Assembly: GCF_041431415.1 (NCBI RefSeq)
Contig: NZ_CP107845.1
Coordinates: 5,270,001 to 5,334,000 of the forward strand
Source of the DNA: Streptomyces sp. NBC_00513
Lineage (GTDB): Bacteria; Actinomycetota; Actinomycetes; Streptomycetales; Streptomycetaceae
Reading direction: 5' to 3'
DNA length: 64,000 nucleotides
A model generated the notes under the pieces. The model did no database searches and was not told the origin of the DNA. It saw nothing but the letters and a program-made list of their open reading frames with translations. The position numbers and the translations under genes were made by a program. Positions 16,808 through 24,755 of this stretch are shown here, in pieces. Position 1 is the stretch's first letter; every line of letters starts with the position of its first letter.

Positions 16808-17815
16808 TCAGGGCGGGGAGGACCCGCTCCCGGGATCGGTGCCCGCGGCCAACGCGATGGCGAGCGGGGTGCGTTCGTAGAGGATCCGGTGGCCGTGGCG
16901 GGACGAGAGGAGGAGCCCCGCCGACTGGAGGGTCTTGAGGTGGGCCGAGACGGTGGACGGCGCCAGGCGGAGCCGTTCGGCCAGCGCCGAGGTGGACGCG
17001 GGCTCCTCCAGGGCGCGCAGGATCTCGGCCCGGGCCCGCCCCAACAGCCGGGCGAGCGCCCGCGGGGTCGGACCGTCCGAGGCCGCCCACAGCGCGCCGA
17101 TGCCCCGGGCCGGGTAGACGACCGTCGGCTGCCACGGCGGGTCGTAGCCCCCGACCACCTCGGGCCACACGAACGCGCTCGGCATCAACAACAGGCCCTG
17201 GCCGTCGAGCGAGCGGTCGTGGTGCGTGCGCCGGTCGATGACAAGGGTGTCCCCGGACCACCGCAGGTCCGGGTGGAGCCCGTCGAAGAGGGCCTCCAAC
17301 CCGCCCGCCGCCAGCCTGCGGGAGTGGAAGAGGACGTCCGCCTCCAGCAGGGCCCGCAGCCTCGGCCAGTGCGGGGCGACCAGACAGGTCCAGGCCCGCT
17401 CCAGCAGATCCGCCAACTCCCGCACGGACCGCTCCGGATCGGCGAGCAACCGCTGCCCGATGTCGCTCTCCACGGCCCCCGGCGTACACACCAGGGAGCG
17501 CCGCAGGTCCTCCCGGGCGGCGCCCGGATCGGCCGCGCGCACCCGGGCCAGTTCCTCCTCGAAGGTCACCGACGGGCCGGACGGCGGAGGGCTGAGGAAG
17601 TCCGGATTGTGCCCCTTTTTGGGCATCAGCAGCCACAGCGGACGCAGGTCCAGGCCGTCCGCCGCCTCACGGATTCCCCGCAGCCACGGCAGGTGGTAGG
17701 CCTGGCGGTTCCGGTACAGCAGGACCCGGACCGCCTCCTGCGTCTCCCAGCGCGGGGAGATCGAGAAGCGGCAGCGCAGCAGGTCCACCGGACCGAACCG
17801 GTAGTGGAACGGCAT
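16808..17815 (-). CDS. ArsR-type winged-helix regulator (DUF5937-like)
   Basis: A 335-residue regulator starting MPFHYRFGPVDLLRCRFSIS with a GGGAGGG ribosome site; the frame upstream of 17815 is not used. The N-terminal two thirds resemble DUF5937, and a C-terminal ArsR helix-turn-helix is clear: EILRALEEPASTSALAERLR, then LAPSTVSAHLKTLQSAGLL and the wing SSRHGHRILYERTPLA. Such genes commonly sit beside an MFS exporter they control, and here one is divergent, with 148 bases between them carrying spaced CCCGAGG repeats. Confidence 0.85.
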   Translation of the reverse strand: MPFHYRFGPVDLLRCRFSISPRWETQEAVRVLLYRNRQAYHLPWLRGIREAADGLDLRPLWLLMPKKGHNPDFLSPPPSGPSVTFEEELARVRAADPGAAREDLRRSLVCTPGAVESDIGQRLLADPERSVRELADLLERAWTCLVAPHWPRLRALLEADVLFHSRRLAAGGLEALFDGLHPDLRWSGDTLVIDRRTHHDRSLDGQGLLLMPSAFVWPEVVGGYDPPWQPTVVYPARGIGALWAASDGPTPRALARLLGRARAEILRALEEPASTSALAERLRLAPSTVSAHLKTLQSAGLLLSSRHGHRILYERTPLAIALAAGTDPGSGSSPP

Positions 17816-17822
17816 CGACCCT

Positions 17823-17870
17823 CCCGAGGCCCCCGAGGCCTTCCCGAGGCCCTCTCGATTCTTCCCGAGA
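17823..17870. promoter_or_regulatory. Helically spaced CCCGAG repeats between regulator and MFS exporter
   Basis: CCCGAGG occurs at 17823, 17832 and 17843, and CCCGAGA at 17864, with start-to-start steps of 9, 11 and 21 bases, close to one or two helical turns. All four lie on the same face in the divergent promoter region, just upstream of the regulator start. They are candidate binding sites for that regulator. Confidence 0.4.
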
Positions 17871-17963
17871 TCCTCCCGCGGCCCTTCCGACGGAACGCGC
17901 GGCCAGGATTCGGCGGGGAACGAATCCCTGCCCCCGGAGCCCGGCCCCGACCAGGCTGCCCGC

Positions 17964-19229
17964 ATGGAAACCGTCAACCAACCGGCCGCCGATCACACGG
18001 CGGACCCGTCCGACACCGGATACCGGGCCGTCTTCAGGGTCCGGGAGTTCCGGAGCGTCTTCGCGGCGCACCTGATGTCCGTGCTCGGCGTCGTCGTCGC
18101 CGAGATCTCCCTGACCGTCCTCGTGTACCGGCTCACCGGCTCACCACTGATGAGCGCGCTCACCTTCGCCCTCGGATTCCTCCCCTACGCCCTCGGCGGC
18201 ACCCTGCTCGCCGGGCTCGCCGACCGGTACCCCGCCCGCCGGGTACTCGTGGCCTGCGACCTCGTCTGCGCGGCCTGCGCGGCGGCCATGGTCCTGCCCG
18301 GCACCCCCGTCGCCGGACTCCTCGCCCTGCGCTGCGCCATGTCCTTCGTCGCACCCCTCTTCCAGGGCGCCCGCAGCGCCTCCCTCGCCGACATCCTCGG
18401 CGCCGGCGACGTCTTCGTCCTCGGCCGGTCGCTGCTGCGCATGGTCGCGCAGAGCGCCCAACTGATCGGATTCGGCCTCGGCGGGCTGCTGCTCACCGCC
18501 CTCGCACCCTGCGGGGCCCTCGCGCTCACCGCCGCCGGCTTCCTGGCCTCCGCGCTCCTGCTGCGCCTCGGCACGGCGGCCCGACCCGCCCGCGCGGGCA
18601 CCGGCGGCACCCCGCTCGGCGGCCTGCGGGCCGTCTTCCGGCACCGACGGACGCGCGTGCTGACCCTGCTGTTCTGGCTGCCACCGGTCTTCGTCGTGGT
18701 CCCCGAGGCGCTGCTCGCCCCGTACGTCGCCGGCATCGGCGCCGGAACGGTCGCCCTCGGCCTGCTGATGTGCGCGTTGCCCGTCGGCACCATCGCGGGT
18801 GAACTCTGGGCCGGCTCCGTACTCACCGCCCGAACGCGTTCGCGGATCGTGACCCCGCTCGCGGCGGCCGGCCTGTCCCCGCTCCTGCTGTACGCGGCGC
18901 GGCCGGGCATCGTCGTCACCCTCGGGGCGCTGCTGCTGGCCGGGCTGGCGCACGCGTACACCCTCGGGCTCGACCGGATGTACGTGGACGCCGTGCCCGA
19001 GGAGCTGCGCGGTCGGGCGATGACCCTGCTCGGGACCGGGATGATGACCCTCCAGGGAGTGGGCATGGCCCTGGCGGGGCTCGCCGCCGAGTTCCTGCCC
19101 GTCCACGTCGTCGTCACCGCGTCGGGGGTGCTCGGCACCCTCGTCGTCCTGGCCCTGCTGGCCGAATTGCGCGCCTGCGCCCCGGCCGCCGAGGGGCCGA
19201 GGGATGAGACGGGGCTGACCGCCAAATGA
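17964..19229 (+). CDS. MFS transporter
   Basis: A 421-residue polytopic membrane protein with about twelve hydrophobic segments and the MFS loop motif GLADRYPARRVLVACD between TM2 and TM3. It is probably a drug or metabolite efflux pump driven by proton motive force. It starts at METVNQPAADHTADPSDTGY, is divergent from an ArsR-type regulator and is followed after 21 bases by a MarR gene, so it may respond to two regulators. Substrate unknown. Confidence 0.87.
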   Translation: METVNQPAADHTADPSDTGYRAVFRVREFRSVFAAHLMSVLGVVVAEISLTVLVYRLTGSPLMSALTFALGFLPYALGGTLLAGLADRYPARRVLVACDLVCAACAAAMVLPGTPVAGLLALRCAMSFVAPLFQGARSASLADILGAGDVFVLGRSLLRMVAQSAQLIGFGLGGLLLTALAPCGALALTAAGFLASALLLRLGTAARPARAGTGGTPLGGLRAVFRHRRTRVLTLLFWLPPVFVVVPEALLAPYVAGIGAGTVALGLLMCALPVGTIAGELWAGSVLTARTRSRIVTPLAAAGLSPLLLYAARPGIVVTLGALLLAGLAHAYTLGLDRMYVDAVPEELRGRAMTLLGTGMMTLQGVGMALAGLAAEFLPVHVVVTASGVLGTLVVLALLAELRACAPAAEGPRDETGLTAK

Positions 19230-19250
19230 CCGCCCGGTAGGGTCTGGTGG

Positions 19251-19760
19251 ATGCCCAAGCCGCTCAGCCTTCCCTTCGACCCCATCGCCCGCGCCGACGA
19301 ACTCTGGGAGCGCCGCTGGGGTCCGGTGCCCTCGATGGCAGCCATCACCTCGATCATGCGGGCGCACCAGATCCTGCTCGGTGAGGTCGACGCCGTGGTG
19401 AAGCCGTACGGACTGACCTTCGCGCGGTACGAGGCCCTCGTGCTGCTGACGTTCTCGCAGGCCGGCGAGCTGACGATGTCGAAGATCGGCGAGCGACTGA
19501 TGGTCCACCCGACCTCGGTGACGAACACCGTGGACCGGCTGGTGCGCTCCGGACTGGTGGCCAAGCGACCCAACCCGAACGACGGACGCGGCACGCTCGC
19601 GTCGATCACCGACAAGGGCCGCGAGGTCGTCGAGGCGGCGACCCGGGACCTGATGGAGATCGACTTCGGTCTCGGGGCGTACGACACCGAGGAGTGCGGG
19701 GAGATCTTCGCCCTGCTGCGCCCCCTGCGGGTGTCCGCCGGCGACTTCGACGAGAAGTAG
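19251..19760 (+). CDS. MarR-family transcriptional regulator
   Basis: A 169-residue MarR protein. The winged helix runs from AHQILLGEVDAVVKPYGLTF through MSKIGERLMVHPTSVTNTVD and the wing RPNPNDGRGTLASITDKGRE. The N-terminal segment SLPFDPIARADELWERRWG is typical of a streptomycete subgroup near mutase genes. It lies 21 bases after the MFS gene and upstream of a DUF3817 gene and icmA; the perfect palindrome at the icmA start is one possible target, which is speculation. Confidence 0.87.
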   Translation: MPKPLSLPFDPIARADELWERRWGPVPSMAAITSIMRAHQILLGEVDAVVKPYGLTFARYEALVLLTFSQAGELTMSKIGERLMVHPTSVTNTVDRLVRSGLVAKRPNPNDGRGTLASITDKGREVVEAATRDLMEIDFGLGAYDTEECGEIFALLRPLRVSAGDFDEK

Positions 19761-19873
19761 TTCCCGTACGCGGGGCCCGCGTCGATCAGGGGCATCGGGC
19801 ACGACGTCGATCGCGAGGTCGATCACGGGGCCCGCGTCAAGATCGCGCAAAACGGACGGTTAGGCTCGTGGCC

Positions 19874-20203
19874 ATGAAACGAAGCGTGCTGACCCGGTAC
19901 CGGGTGATGGCCTTTGTCACTGCCGTGATGCTGCTGGTGCTGTGCACCTGCATGGTTTTCAAGTACGGCTTCGACAAGGGCGCCGACCTGACCTTCGTGG
20001 TCTCCCAGGCTCACGGCGTGCTCTTCATGATCTACCTGGTCTTTGCCTTCGACCTGAGCTCCAAGGCCCGGTGGCCCTTCGGCAAGATGCTCTGGGTCAT
20101 GGTCAGCGGAACGATTCCGCTCGCGGCCTTCTTCGTCGAGCGCAAGGTCCGTGCCGAGGTCGAGCCGCTGGTCGAAGACGGTCTGACCACCGCCAAGGCC
20201 TAG
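19874..20203 (+). CDS. DUF3817 membrane protein
   Basis: A 109-residue protein with three hydrophobic segments (RVMAFVTAVMLLVLCTCMVF, AHGVLFMIYLVFAFDL and GKMLWVMVSGTIPLAAFF), a paralogue of the product of 15118-15462; both share HGxLFxIYxVF and the KWP/RWP motif after it. No ribosome site is seen. A TAGGCT hexamer ends 7 bases before the ATG, which would fit a leaderless transcript, but the -35 is unclear. A strong terminator follows before icmA. Function unknown. Confidence 0.82.
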   Translation: MKRSVLTRYRVMAFVTAVMLLVLCTCMVFKYGFDKGADLTFVVSQAHGVLFMIYLVFAFDLSSKARWPFGKMLWVMVSGTIPLAAFFVERKVRAEVEPLVEDGLTTAKA

Positions 20204-20244
20204 CCTCGGCGCCGGCGCGCGGCTCGCGGCACACCTGAGCGGAC

Positions 20245-20269
20245 ACCCCCGGGACGACTCTCCGGGGGT
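20245..20269 (+). terminator. Terminator after DUF3817 gene
   Basis: ACCCCCGG pairs with CCGGGGGT around a 9-base loop, ending in TTT. It separates the DUF3817 gene from icmA, so icmA must have its own promoter. Confidence 0.65.
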
Positions 20270-20280
20270 TTGCCATCGAC

Positions 20281-20304
20281 ATTTACTAGGACGTCCTAGT
20301 AAAT
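20281..20304. promoter_or_regulatory. Perfect 24-bp palindrome at icmA start
   Basis: The inverted repeat is perfect over all 24 bases, with core TACTAGGACGTCCTAGTA, and ends 8 bases before the icmA ATG at 20313. It is A/T-richer at its ends than the surroundings. A bound dimeric regulator there would block the icmA promoter; TAAATT at 20300-20305 lies 7 bases before the ATG and could be a -10 for a leaderless mRNA. Confidence 0.65.
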
Positions 20305-20312
20305 TCATGGGT

Positions 20313-22013
20313 ATGGACGCTGACGCCATCGAGGAGGGCCGCCGTCGCTGGCAGGCCCGGTACGACAAAGCCCGCAAGCGCGAGGCCGATTTCACGACGC
20401 TCTCCGGCGATGCCGTCGATCCCGTCTACGGGCCCCGGCCCGGCGACTCGTACGAGGGATTCGAGCGCATCGGCTGGCCGGGGGAGTACCCCTACACCCG
20501 GGGCCTGCACGCCACCGGGTACCGGGGGCGGACCTGGACGATCCGGCAGTTCGCCGGGTTCGGCAACGCCGAGCAGACCAACGAGCGCTACAAGATGATC
20601 CTGGCCGCCGGCGGTGGCGGGCTCTCCGTCGCCTTCGACATGCCGACCCTGATGGGACGCGACTCCGACGACCCCCGCGCCCTCGGTGAGGTCGGGCACT
20701 GCGGTGTGGCCATCGACTCCGCCGCCGACATGGAGATCCTGTTCAAGGACATCCCGCTCGGCGACGTCACCACCTCGATGACCATCAGCGGCCCCGCCGT
20801 CCCCGCCTTCTGCATGTACCTGGTCGCCGCCGAGCGCCAGGGCGTCGATCCGGCCGTGCTCAACGGCACGCTCCAGACCGACATCTTCAAGGAGTACATC
20901 GCCCAGAAGGAGTGGCTCTTCGAACCCGAGCCGCACCTGCGCCTCATCGGCGACCTCATGGAGTACTGCGCGAACGGCATCCCGGCCTACAAGCCGCTGT
21001 CCGTCTCCGGCTACCACATCCGCGAGGCCGGAGCCACGGCCGCGCAGGAACTCGCCTACACCCTCGCCGACGGCTTCGGCTACGTGGAGCTGGGCCTCTC
21101 CCGCGGCCTGGACGTGGACCACTTCGCGTCCGGTCTCTCCTTCTTCTTCGACGCGCACCTCGACTTCTTCGAGGAGATCGCCAAGTTCCGCGCCGCCCGC
21201 AGGATCTGGGCCCGCTGGATGAAGGAGGTCTACGGCGCACAGTCCGACAAGACGATGTGGCTGCGCTTCCACACCCAGACCGCCGGCGTCTCCCTCACCG
21301 CCCAGCAGCCGTACAACAACGTCGTGCGCACCGCCGTGGAAGCCCTCGCGGCCGTCCTCGGCGGCACCAACTCCCTGCACACCAACGCCCTCGACGAGAC
21401 CCTCGCCCTGCCGAGCGAGCAGGCCGCCGAGATCGCCCTGCGCACGCAGCAGGTGCTGATGGAGGAGACCGGCGTGGCCAACGTGGCCGACCCGCTGGGC
21501 GGTTCCTGGTACGTCGAGCAGCTCACCGACCGCATCGAGGCCGACGCCGAGAAGATCTTCGACCAGATCAAGGAGCGCGGACTGCGCGCCCACCCGGACG
21601 GCCGGCACCCCATCGGGCCGATCACCTCGGGCATCCTGCGCGGCATCGAGGACGGCTGGTTCACCGGGGAGATCGCCGAATCGGCCTTCACCTACCAACG
21701 GTCCCTGGAGAAGGGCGACAAGCGGGTCGTCGGCGTCAACGTCCACCACGGATCGGTCACCGGCGACCTGGAGATCCTCCGGGTCAGCCACGAGGTGGAG
21801 CGCGTACAGGTCGAGGAGCTGGCCGCGCGCAAGGGGCGGCGGGACGACGCCAAGGTCAAGGCCTCGCTGGACACCATGCTGGCCGCCGCCCGGGACGGCT
21901 CGAACATGATTCCGGCCATGCTGGACGCGGTGCGGGCCGAGGCCACCATGGGCGAGATCTGCAACGTCCTGCGGGACGAGTGGGGCACGTACACCGAGCC
22001 GCCCGGCTTCTGA
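20313..22013 (+). CDS. icmA: Isobutyryl-CoA mutase large subunit
   Basis: A 566-residue acyl-CoA mutase large subunit that with a separate small B12-binding subunit (IcmB, not in this window) interconverts isobutyryl-CoA and n-butyryl-CoA. The start [20 protein letters not shown] matches characterised streptomycete IcmA as I recall, so I chose 20313 over the in-frame ATG at 20307. The TIM-barrel and active-site region shows [49 protein letters not shown] and [18 protein letters not shown]. It lacks the C-terminal DxHxxG cobalamin domain, which distinguishes it from full-length MutB or ethylmalonyl-CoA mutase. A 24-bp palindrome touches its start, and MeaB encoded at 10.5 kb is a likely chaperone. 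Confidence 0.92.
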   Translation: MDADAIEEGRRRWQARYDKARKREADFTTLSGDAVDPVYGPRPGDSYEGFERIGWPGEYPYTRGLHATGYRGRTWTIRQFAGFGNAEQTNERYKMILAAGGGGLSVAFDMPTLMGRDSDDPRALGEVGHCGVAIDSAADMEILFKDIPLGDVTTSMTISGPAVPAFCMYLVAAERQGVDPAVLNGTLQTDIFKEYIAQKEWLFEPEPHLRLIGDLMEYCANGIPAYKPLSVSGYHIREAGATAAQELAYTLADGFGYVELGLSRGLDVDHFASGLSFFFDAHLDFFEEIAKFRAARRIWARWMKEVYGAQSDKTMWLRFHTQTAGVSLTAQQPYNNVVRTAVEALAAVLGGTNSLHTNALDETLALPSEQAAEIALRTQQVLMEETGVANVADPLGGSWYVEQLTDRIEADAEKIFDQIKERGLRAHPDGRHPIGPITSGILRGIEDGWFTGEIAESAFTYQRSLEKGDKRVVGVNVHHGSVTGDLEILRVSHEVERVQVEELAARKGRRDDAKVKASLDTMLAAARDGSNMIPAMLDAVRAEATMGEICNVLRDEWGTYTEPPGF

Positions 22014-22033
22014 TCCCCGATCCGCGGGGGATC
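22012..22033 (+). terminator. Hairpin at icmA stop
   Basis: GATCCCC, overlapping the TGA stop, pairs with GGGGATC around an 8-base loop. A second GC-rich hairpin, GGCCCGGG with CCCGGGCC, lies at 22121-22142, just before the end of the convergent TetR gene. Confidence 0.5.
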
Positions 22034-22145
22034 CCCTCGTTCACGACAGCCGGTCGTGGTGCCCCGCAGGGTGGCGCCGCGGCCGGCTCTCGCGTGTGCC
22101 GCGGCTCCGGTCGCGGTCGTGGCCCGGGTCCCGCCCCGGGCCCGC

Positions 22146-22784
22146 TCAGGCCGGTGTCGGGCCCAGGAGGCCGTGCATCAGCAGGGCCGTGAAGGTGGCC
22201 ACCCAGAGCTCGTCCACCGGCTCCGAGCTGACCAGGGCCCGGTGCACCACCGTCCCGGCGATCACGTCGAAGATCAGGTCCGTGGTGTGGTTCGCCAGGG
22301 ACTCGTCCGCCTCGTAGGGGAGTTCGCCCCGAGCCTGCGCGCGCTCGCGCCCCAGTACGACGAGACGTTTCTGCCGATCCACGATGGCCGACCGGATCCG
22401 GTCCCGCAGGGCCTCGTCCCGGGTGGACTCGGCGACCACCGCCATCAGGGCCGTACGGGCCTCCGGCCGCCGCAGCAACTCCGCGAACCGCAGCACCACG
22501 TACTCGACGTCCGCTTCCAACGAGCCCCGGTCGGGCAGTTCGAGCGCGTCGAAGAGCTCCGCGACCGCGTCGACCACCAGCTCGTTCTTGCTCGCCCACC
22601 GCCGGTACAGGGTGGTCTTCGCGACGCCCGCGCGGGCCGACACGTCGCCCATCGTCAGCTTCGACCAGCCCAGCTCGACCAGCGCGTCCCGCGTCGCGGC
22701 GAGGATCGCCTCGTCCGCCGCCGCGCTGCGGGGACGGCCGGTGCGACCTTGCGGGGAGCTGGTGCCGGGGCTGGGGTTGCGCAT
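22146..22784 (-). CDS. TetR-family transcriptional regulator
   Basis: A 212-residue one-component regulator from the ATG at 22784 (MRNPSPGTSS); ATG 22796 is also possible. The N-terminal HTH reads DEAILAATRDALVELGWSKL, MGDVSARAGVAKTTLYRRW and ASKNELVVDAVAELF. The C-terminal ligand domain is unassigned (TetR_C-like, with FAELLRRPEARTALMAVVAE). It is divergent from the thioredoxin gene, and a near-ideal palindromic operator lies about 85 bases upstream, so autoregulation is likely. The effector is unknown. Confidence 0.88.
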   Translation of the reverse strand: MRNPSPGTSSPQGRTGRPRSAAADEAILAATRDALVELGWSKLTMGDVSARAGVAKTTLYRRWASKNELVVDAVAELFDALELPDRGSLEADVEYVVLRFAELLRRPEARTALMAVVAESTRDEALRDRIRSAIVDRQKRLVVLGRERAQARGELPYEADESLANHTTDLIFDVIAGTVVHRALVSSEPVDELWVATFTALLMHGLLGPTPA

Positions 22785-22870
22785 GGCGGTGACCATACCC
22801 GCCAGTAGGTGAACCATCGGGGGCCCGTTCACTGTGGTTCAGATCACGGAGCGCCGGAGGCCCGGGGGAG

Positions 22871-22893
22871 TTACGCTACGGCTCGTAGCGTAA
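22871..22893. promoter_or_regulatory. TetR-type operator
   Basis: TTACGCTACG and CGTAGCGTAA are perfect 10-bp arms around GCT. This is a typical TetR operator form, placed in the 355-base divergent region (22785-23139) between the TetR gene and the thioredoxin gene. The rest of that region holds a run of GGCAACAC/GGTAACACC-like repeats (23022-23058) and no gene. Confidence 0.6.
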
Positions 22894-23139
22894 GAGCGAC
22901 AACCACGCGAAGGCTACGGGCGCCGGGTGGGGACCTGGTGTCGACCTCAGGGAAGCAAGGCAGTACGGGGACGCGACACCGGCGCTGCTCCGCCGCGTCA
23001 GCGGGGGGAGCAGCGGTGGAGCGGCAACACAGGCAACACCAACCACACGGGTAACACCGATCGGGTTCGCGCGGGAATTCCTCACGCGATCTTGTCCGAT
23101 CTTTTTCGTCGGCGCGCGCACACGGGGGAGGATGTACGC

Positions 23140-24138
23140 ATGCAGCCCAGAAACATGTCCATGAGCGGCGTCGTCGACCTCGCCGCGGTGAAGGCCGCCG
23201 GCGAAGCCAAGGCGAAGGCCGAGCAGGCGCGCGCCGAGGCGAACCGCCAGGGCGGCGCCGGAGCGGACGCCGCGCCCACCGGCGCCGTACCGCCGTCCGC
23301 GCTCGTCATCGACGTAGACGAGGCCGGTTTCGACCGCGATGTCATCCAGCTCTCCGACCAGGTTCCCGTCGTCCTCGACTTCTGGGCCGAGTGGTGCGAG
23401 CCGTGCAAGCAACTCAGCCCGCTCCTGGAGCGGCTGACCGTCGAGGCGAACGGCCGCCTCGTCCTGGCCAAGGTGGACGTCGACGCCAACCAGCTGCTCA
23501 TGCAGCAGTTCGGCATCCAGGGCATCCCGGCCGTCTTCGCCGTGGTCGCCGGCCAGGTGCTGCCCCTGTTCCAGGGAGCGGTCCCCGAGCAGCAGATCCG
23601 CGAAACCCTGGCTCAGCTGGTCCAGGTCGCGGAGGAGCGCTTCGGTCTCATCGGCGTCCAGGTCGAGCCGAGCGCCGAAGGAGCCCCGGTCGAGACCGCC
23701 GAGACCGCCGAGCCCGTCGGCCCGTACGACGCACTGCTGGAGGCGGCCGTCGTCGCGCTCGACGCGGGCGACCTGGCCGGCGCGGTGCAGGCGTACAAGA
23801 ACGTACTGGCCGACGCCCCGGCCAACACCGAGGCCAAGCTGGGCCTGGCCCAGGCGGAACTCCTCGTCCGGGTCCAGGACATGAACCCCCAGGCGGTGCG
23901 CACCGCGGCCGCCGAGAATCCCAAGGATCCGGCGGCGCAGATCGCCGCGGCCGACCTCGACCTGGTCGGCGGTCACGTGGAGGACGCCTTCGGTCGCCTG
24001 GTGGACACCGTGCGGGTGACGTTCGGTGACGACCGGGACACGGTACGCCTGAGGCTGCTGGAACTGTTCGAAGTCATCGGGGCGGACGACCCCCGGGTGT
24101 CGGCGGCCCGCACCGCGCTCGCGCGGGTGCTCTTCTAG
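23140..24138 (+). CDS. Thioredoxin-TPR protein (YbbN/CnoX-like)
   Basis: A 332-residue cytoplasmic protein. An N-terminal Ala/Lys-rich helix is followed by a thioredoxin domain (about 55-165) with the active site WCEPC at 85-89 and the cis-proline region GIQGIPAVFAV, then a C-terminal tetratricopeptide part (about 200-332) with LEAAVVALDAGDLAGAVQAY and AKLGLAQAELLVRV. This is the YbbN/CnoX layout, which combines holdase and redox-protection functions in other bacteria. The start has a strong GGGGGAGG site eight bases upstream. Two Cys are retained, so redox activity is plausible, unlike E. coli YbbN. Confidence 0.88.
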   Translation: MQPRNMSMSGVVDLAAVKAAGEAKAKAEQARAEANRQGGAGADAAPTGAVPPSALVIDVDEAGFDRDVIQLSDQVPVVLDFWAEWCEPCKQLSPLLERLTVEANGRLVLAKVDVDANQLLMQQFGIQGIPAVFAVVAGQVLPLFQGAVPEQQIRETLAQLVQVAEERFGLIGVQVEPSAEGAPVETAETAEPVGPYDALLEAAVVALDAGDLAGAVQAYKNVLADAPANTEAKLGLAQAELLVRVQDMNPQAVRTAAAENPKDPAAQIAAADLDLVGGHVEDAFGRLVDTVRVTFGDDRDTVRLRLLELFEVIGADDPRVSAARTALARVLF

Positions 24139-24755
24139 ACCCGGCCCGGAAGCGGTCCGTGGCCGGTCCGGGGGCGTCCCCGGAGTTCGACGGGCCACCG
24201 GCGATTTGTTGACACATAGAGAAACAGCGGCCGCACTTTGCCAAAACTTGGCAATCCCGGCCGCTGTTACTCGCAGTAAGTCGAACCCCGTGATCTGTCC
24301 GGTTGGTTCGCTCGTTCCCTGTTTGTCGTGGCCCTGGGTGACACCCTGTGTTGCCTCCCGACGACAGTGGGCCTCACTCCGGTTATCCAGCCGTTACCCG
24401 CCAGTAACGAACCCCCTTGTGCCCCGGCCGTGAATGGACCACGATCGGCCACGCTCGGTCCTTCCCGCAGAGCCGCTCATCCGGAGCCGCGGTGGAGGGT
24501 CCCCACCGAGTCGGCCTGTGGCAGTGGCACCGGCCGTGGGACAGGGGGGTACTTGCCTCACCGGCAGGGCCTGTCCCCCCAGGTTGCGCGAACGCGTGGC
24601 CCAGTGGTTGTCGCTCGGGGGTGAACGCCTGTGTACGGACGCGGCCTGGTCGCGGCTCGGCCGCTCGCGCTTCTTCCCGAGGACGTAGCACTTCTCCCAT
24701 CCCAGGACGGGCACTGCCCGGACCGGAGATGTACGTCCGAGAAGGAGGAACGAAA
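24139..24755. other. Intergenic region before the DUF6230 locus
   Basis: About 615 bases with no convincing gene; open frames here lack ribosome sites. It holds a nested double hairpin at 24223-24268 and a TTGACA at 24209-24214 with no good -10 at standard spacing. The length suggests an extensive regulatory leader for the envelope operon starting at 24756. Confidence 0.5.
24223..24268. terminator. Nested two-tier hairpin
   Basis: Outer arms AACAGCGGCCG and CGGCCGCTGTT (11 bp perfect) enclose inner arms TTGCCAA and TTGGCAA (7 bp perfect) with an AAC loop. It lies 85 bases after the thioredoxin stop and could be its terminator, but no T-run follows and the two-tier form is unusual. Confidence 0.45.

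Noticed and set aside
22927..23139. Extension of the thioredoxin protein upstream with GNTGNT-type repeats
   Set aside because: A strong ribosome site precedes the ATG at 23140 and the extra sequence is unlike the family; the repeats are more likely non-coding.
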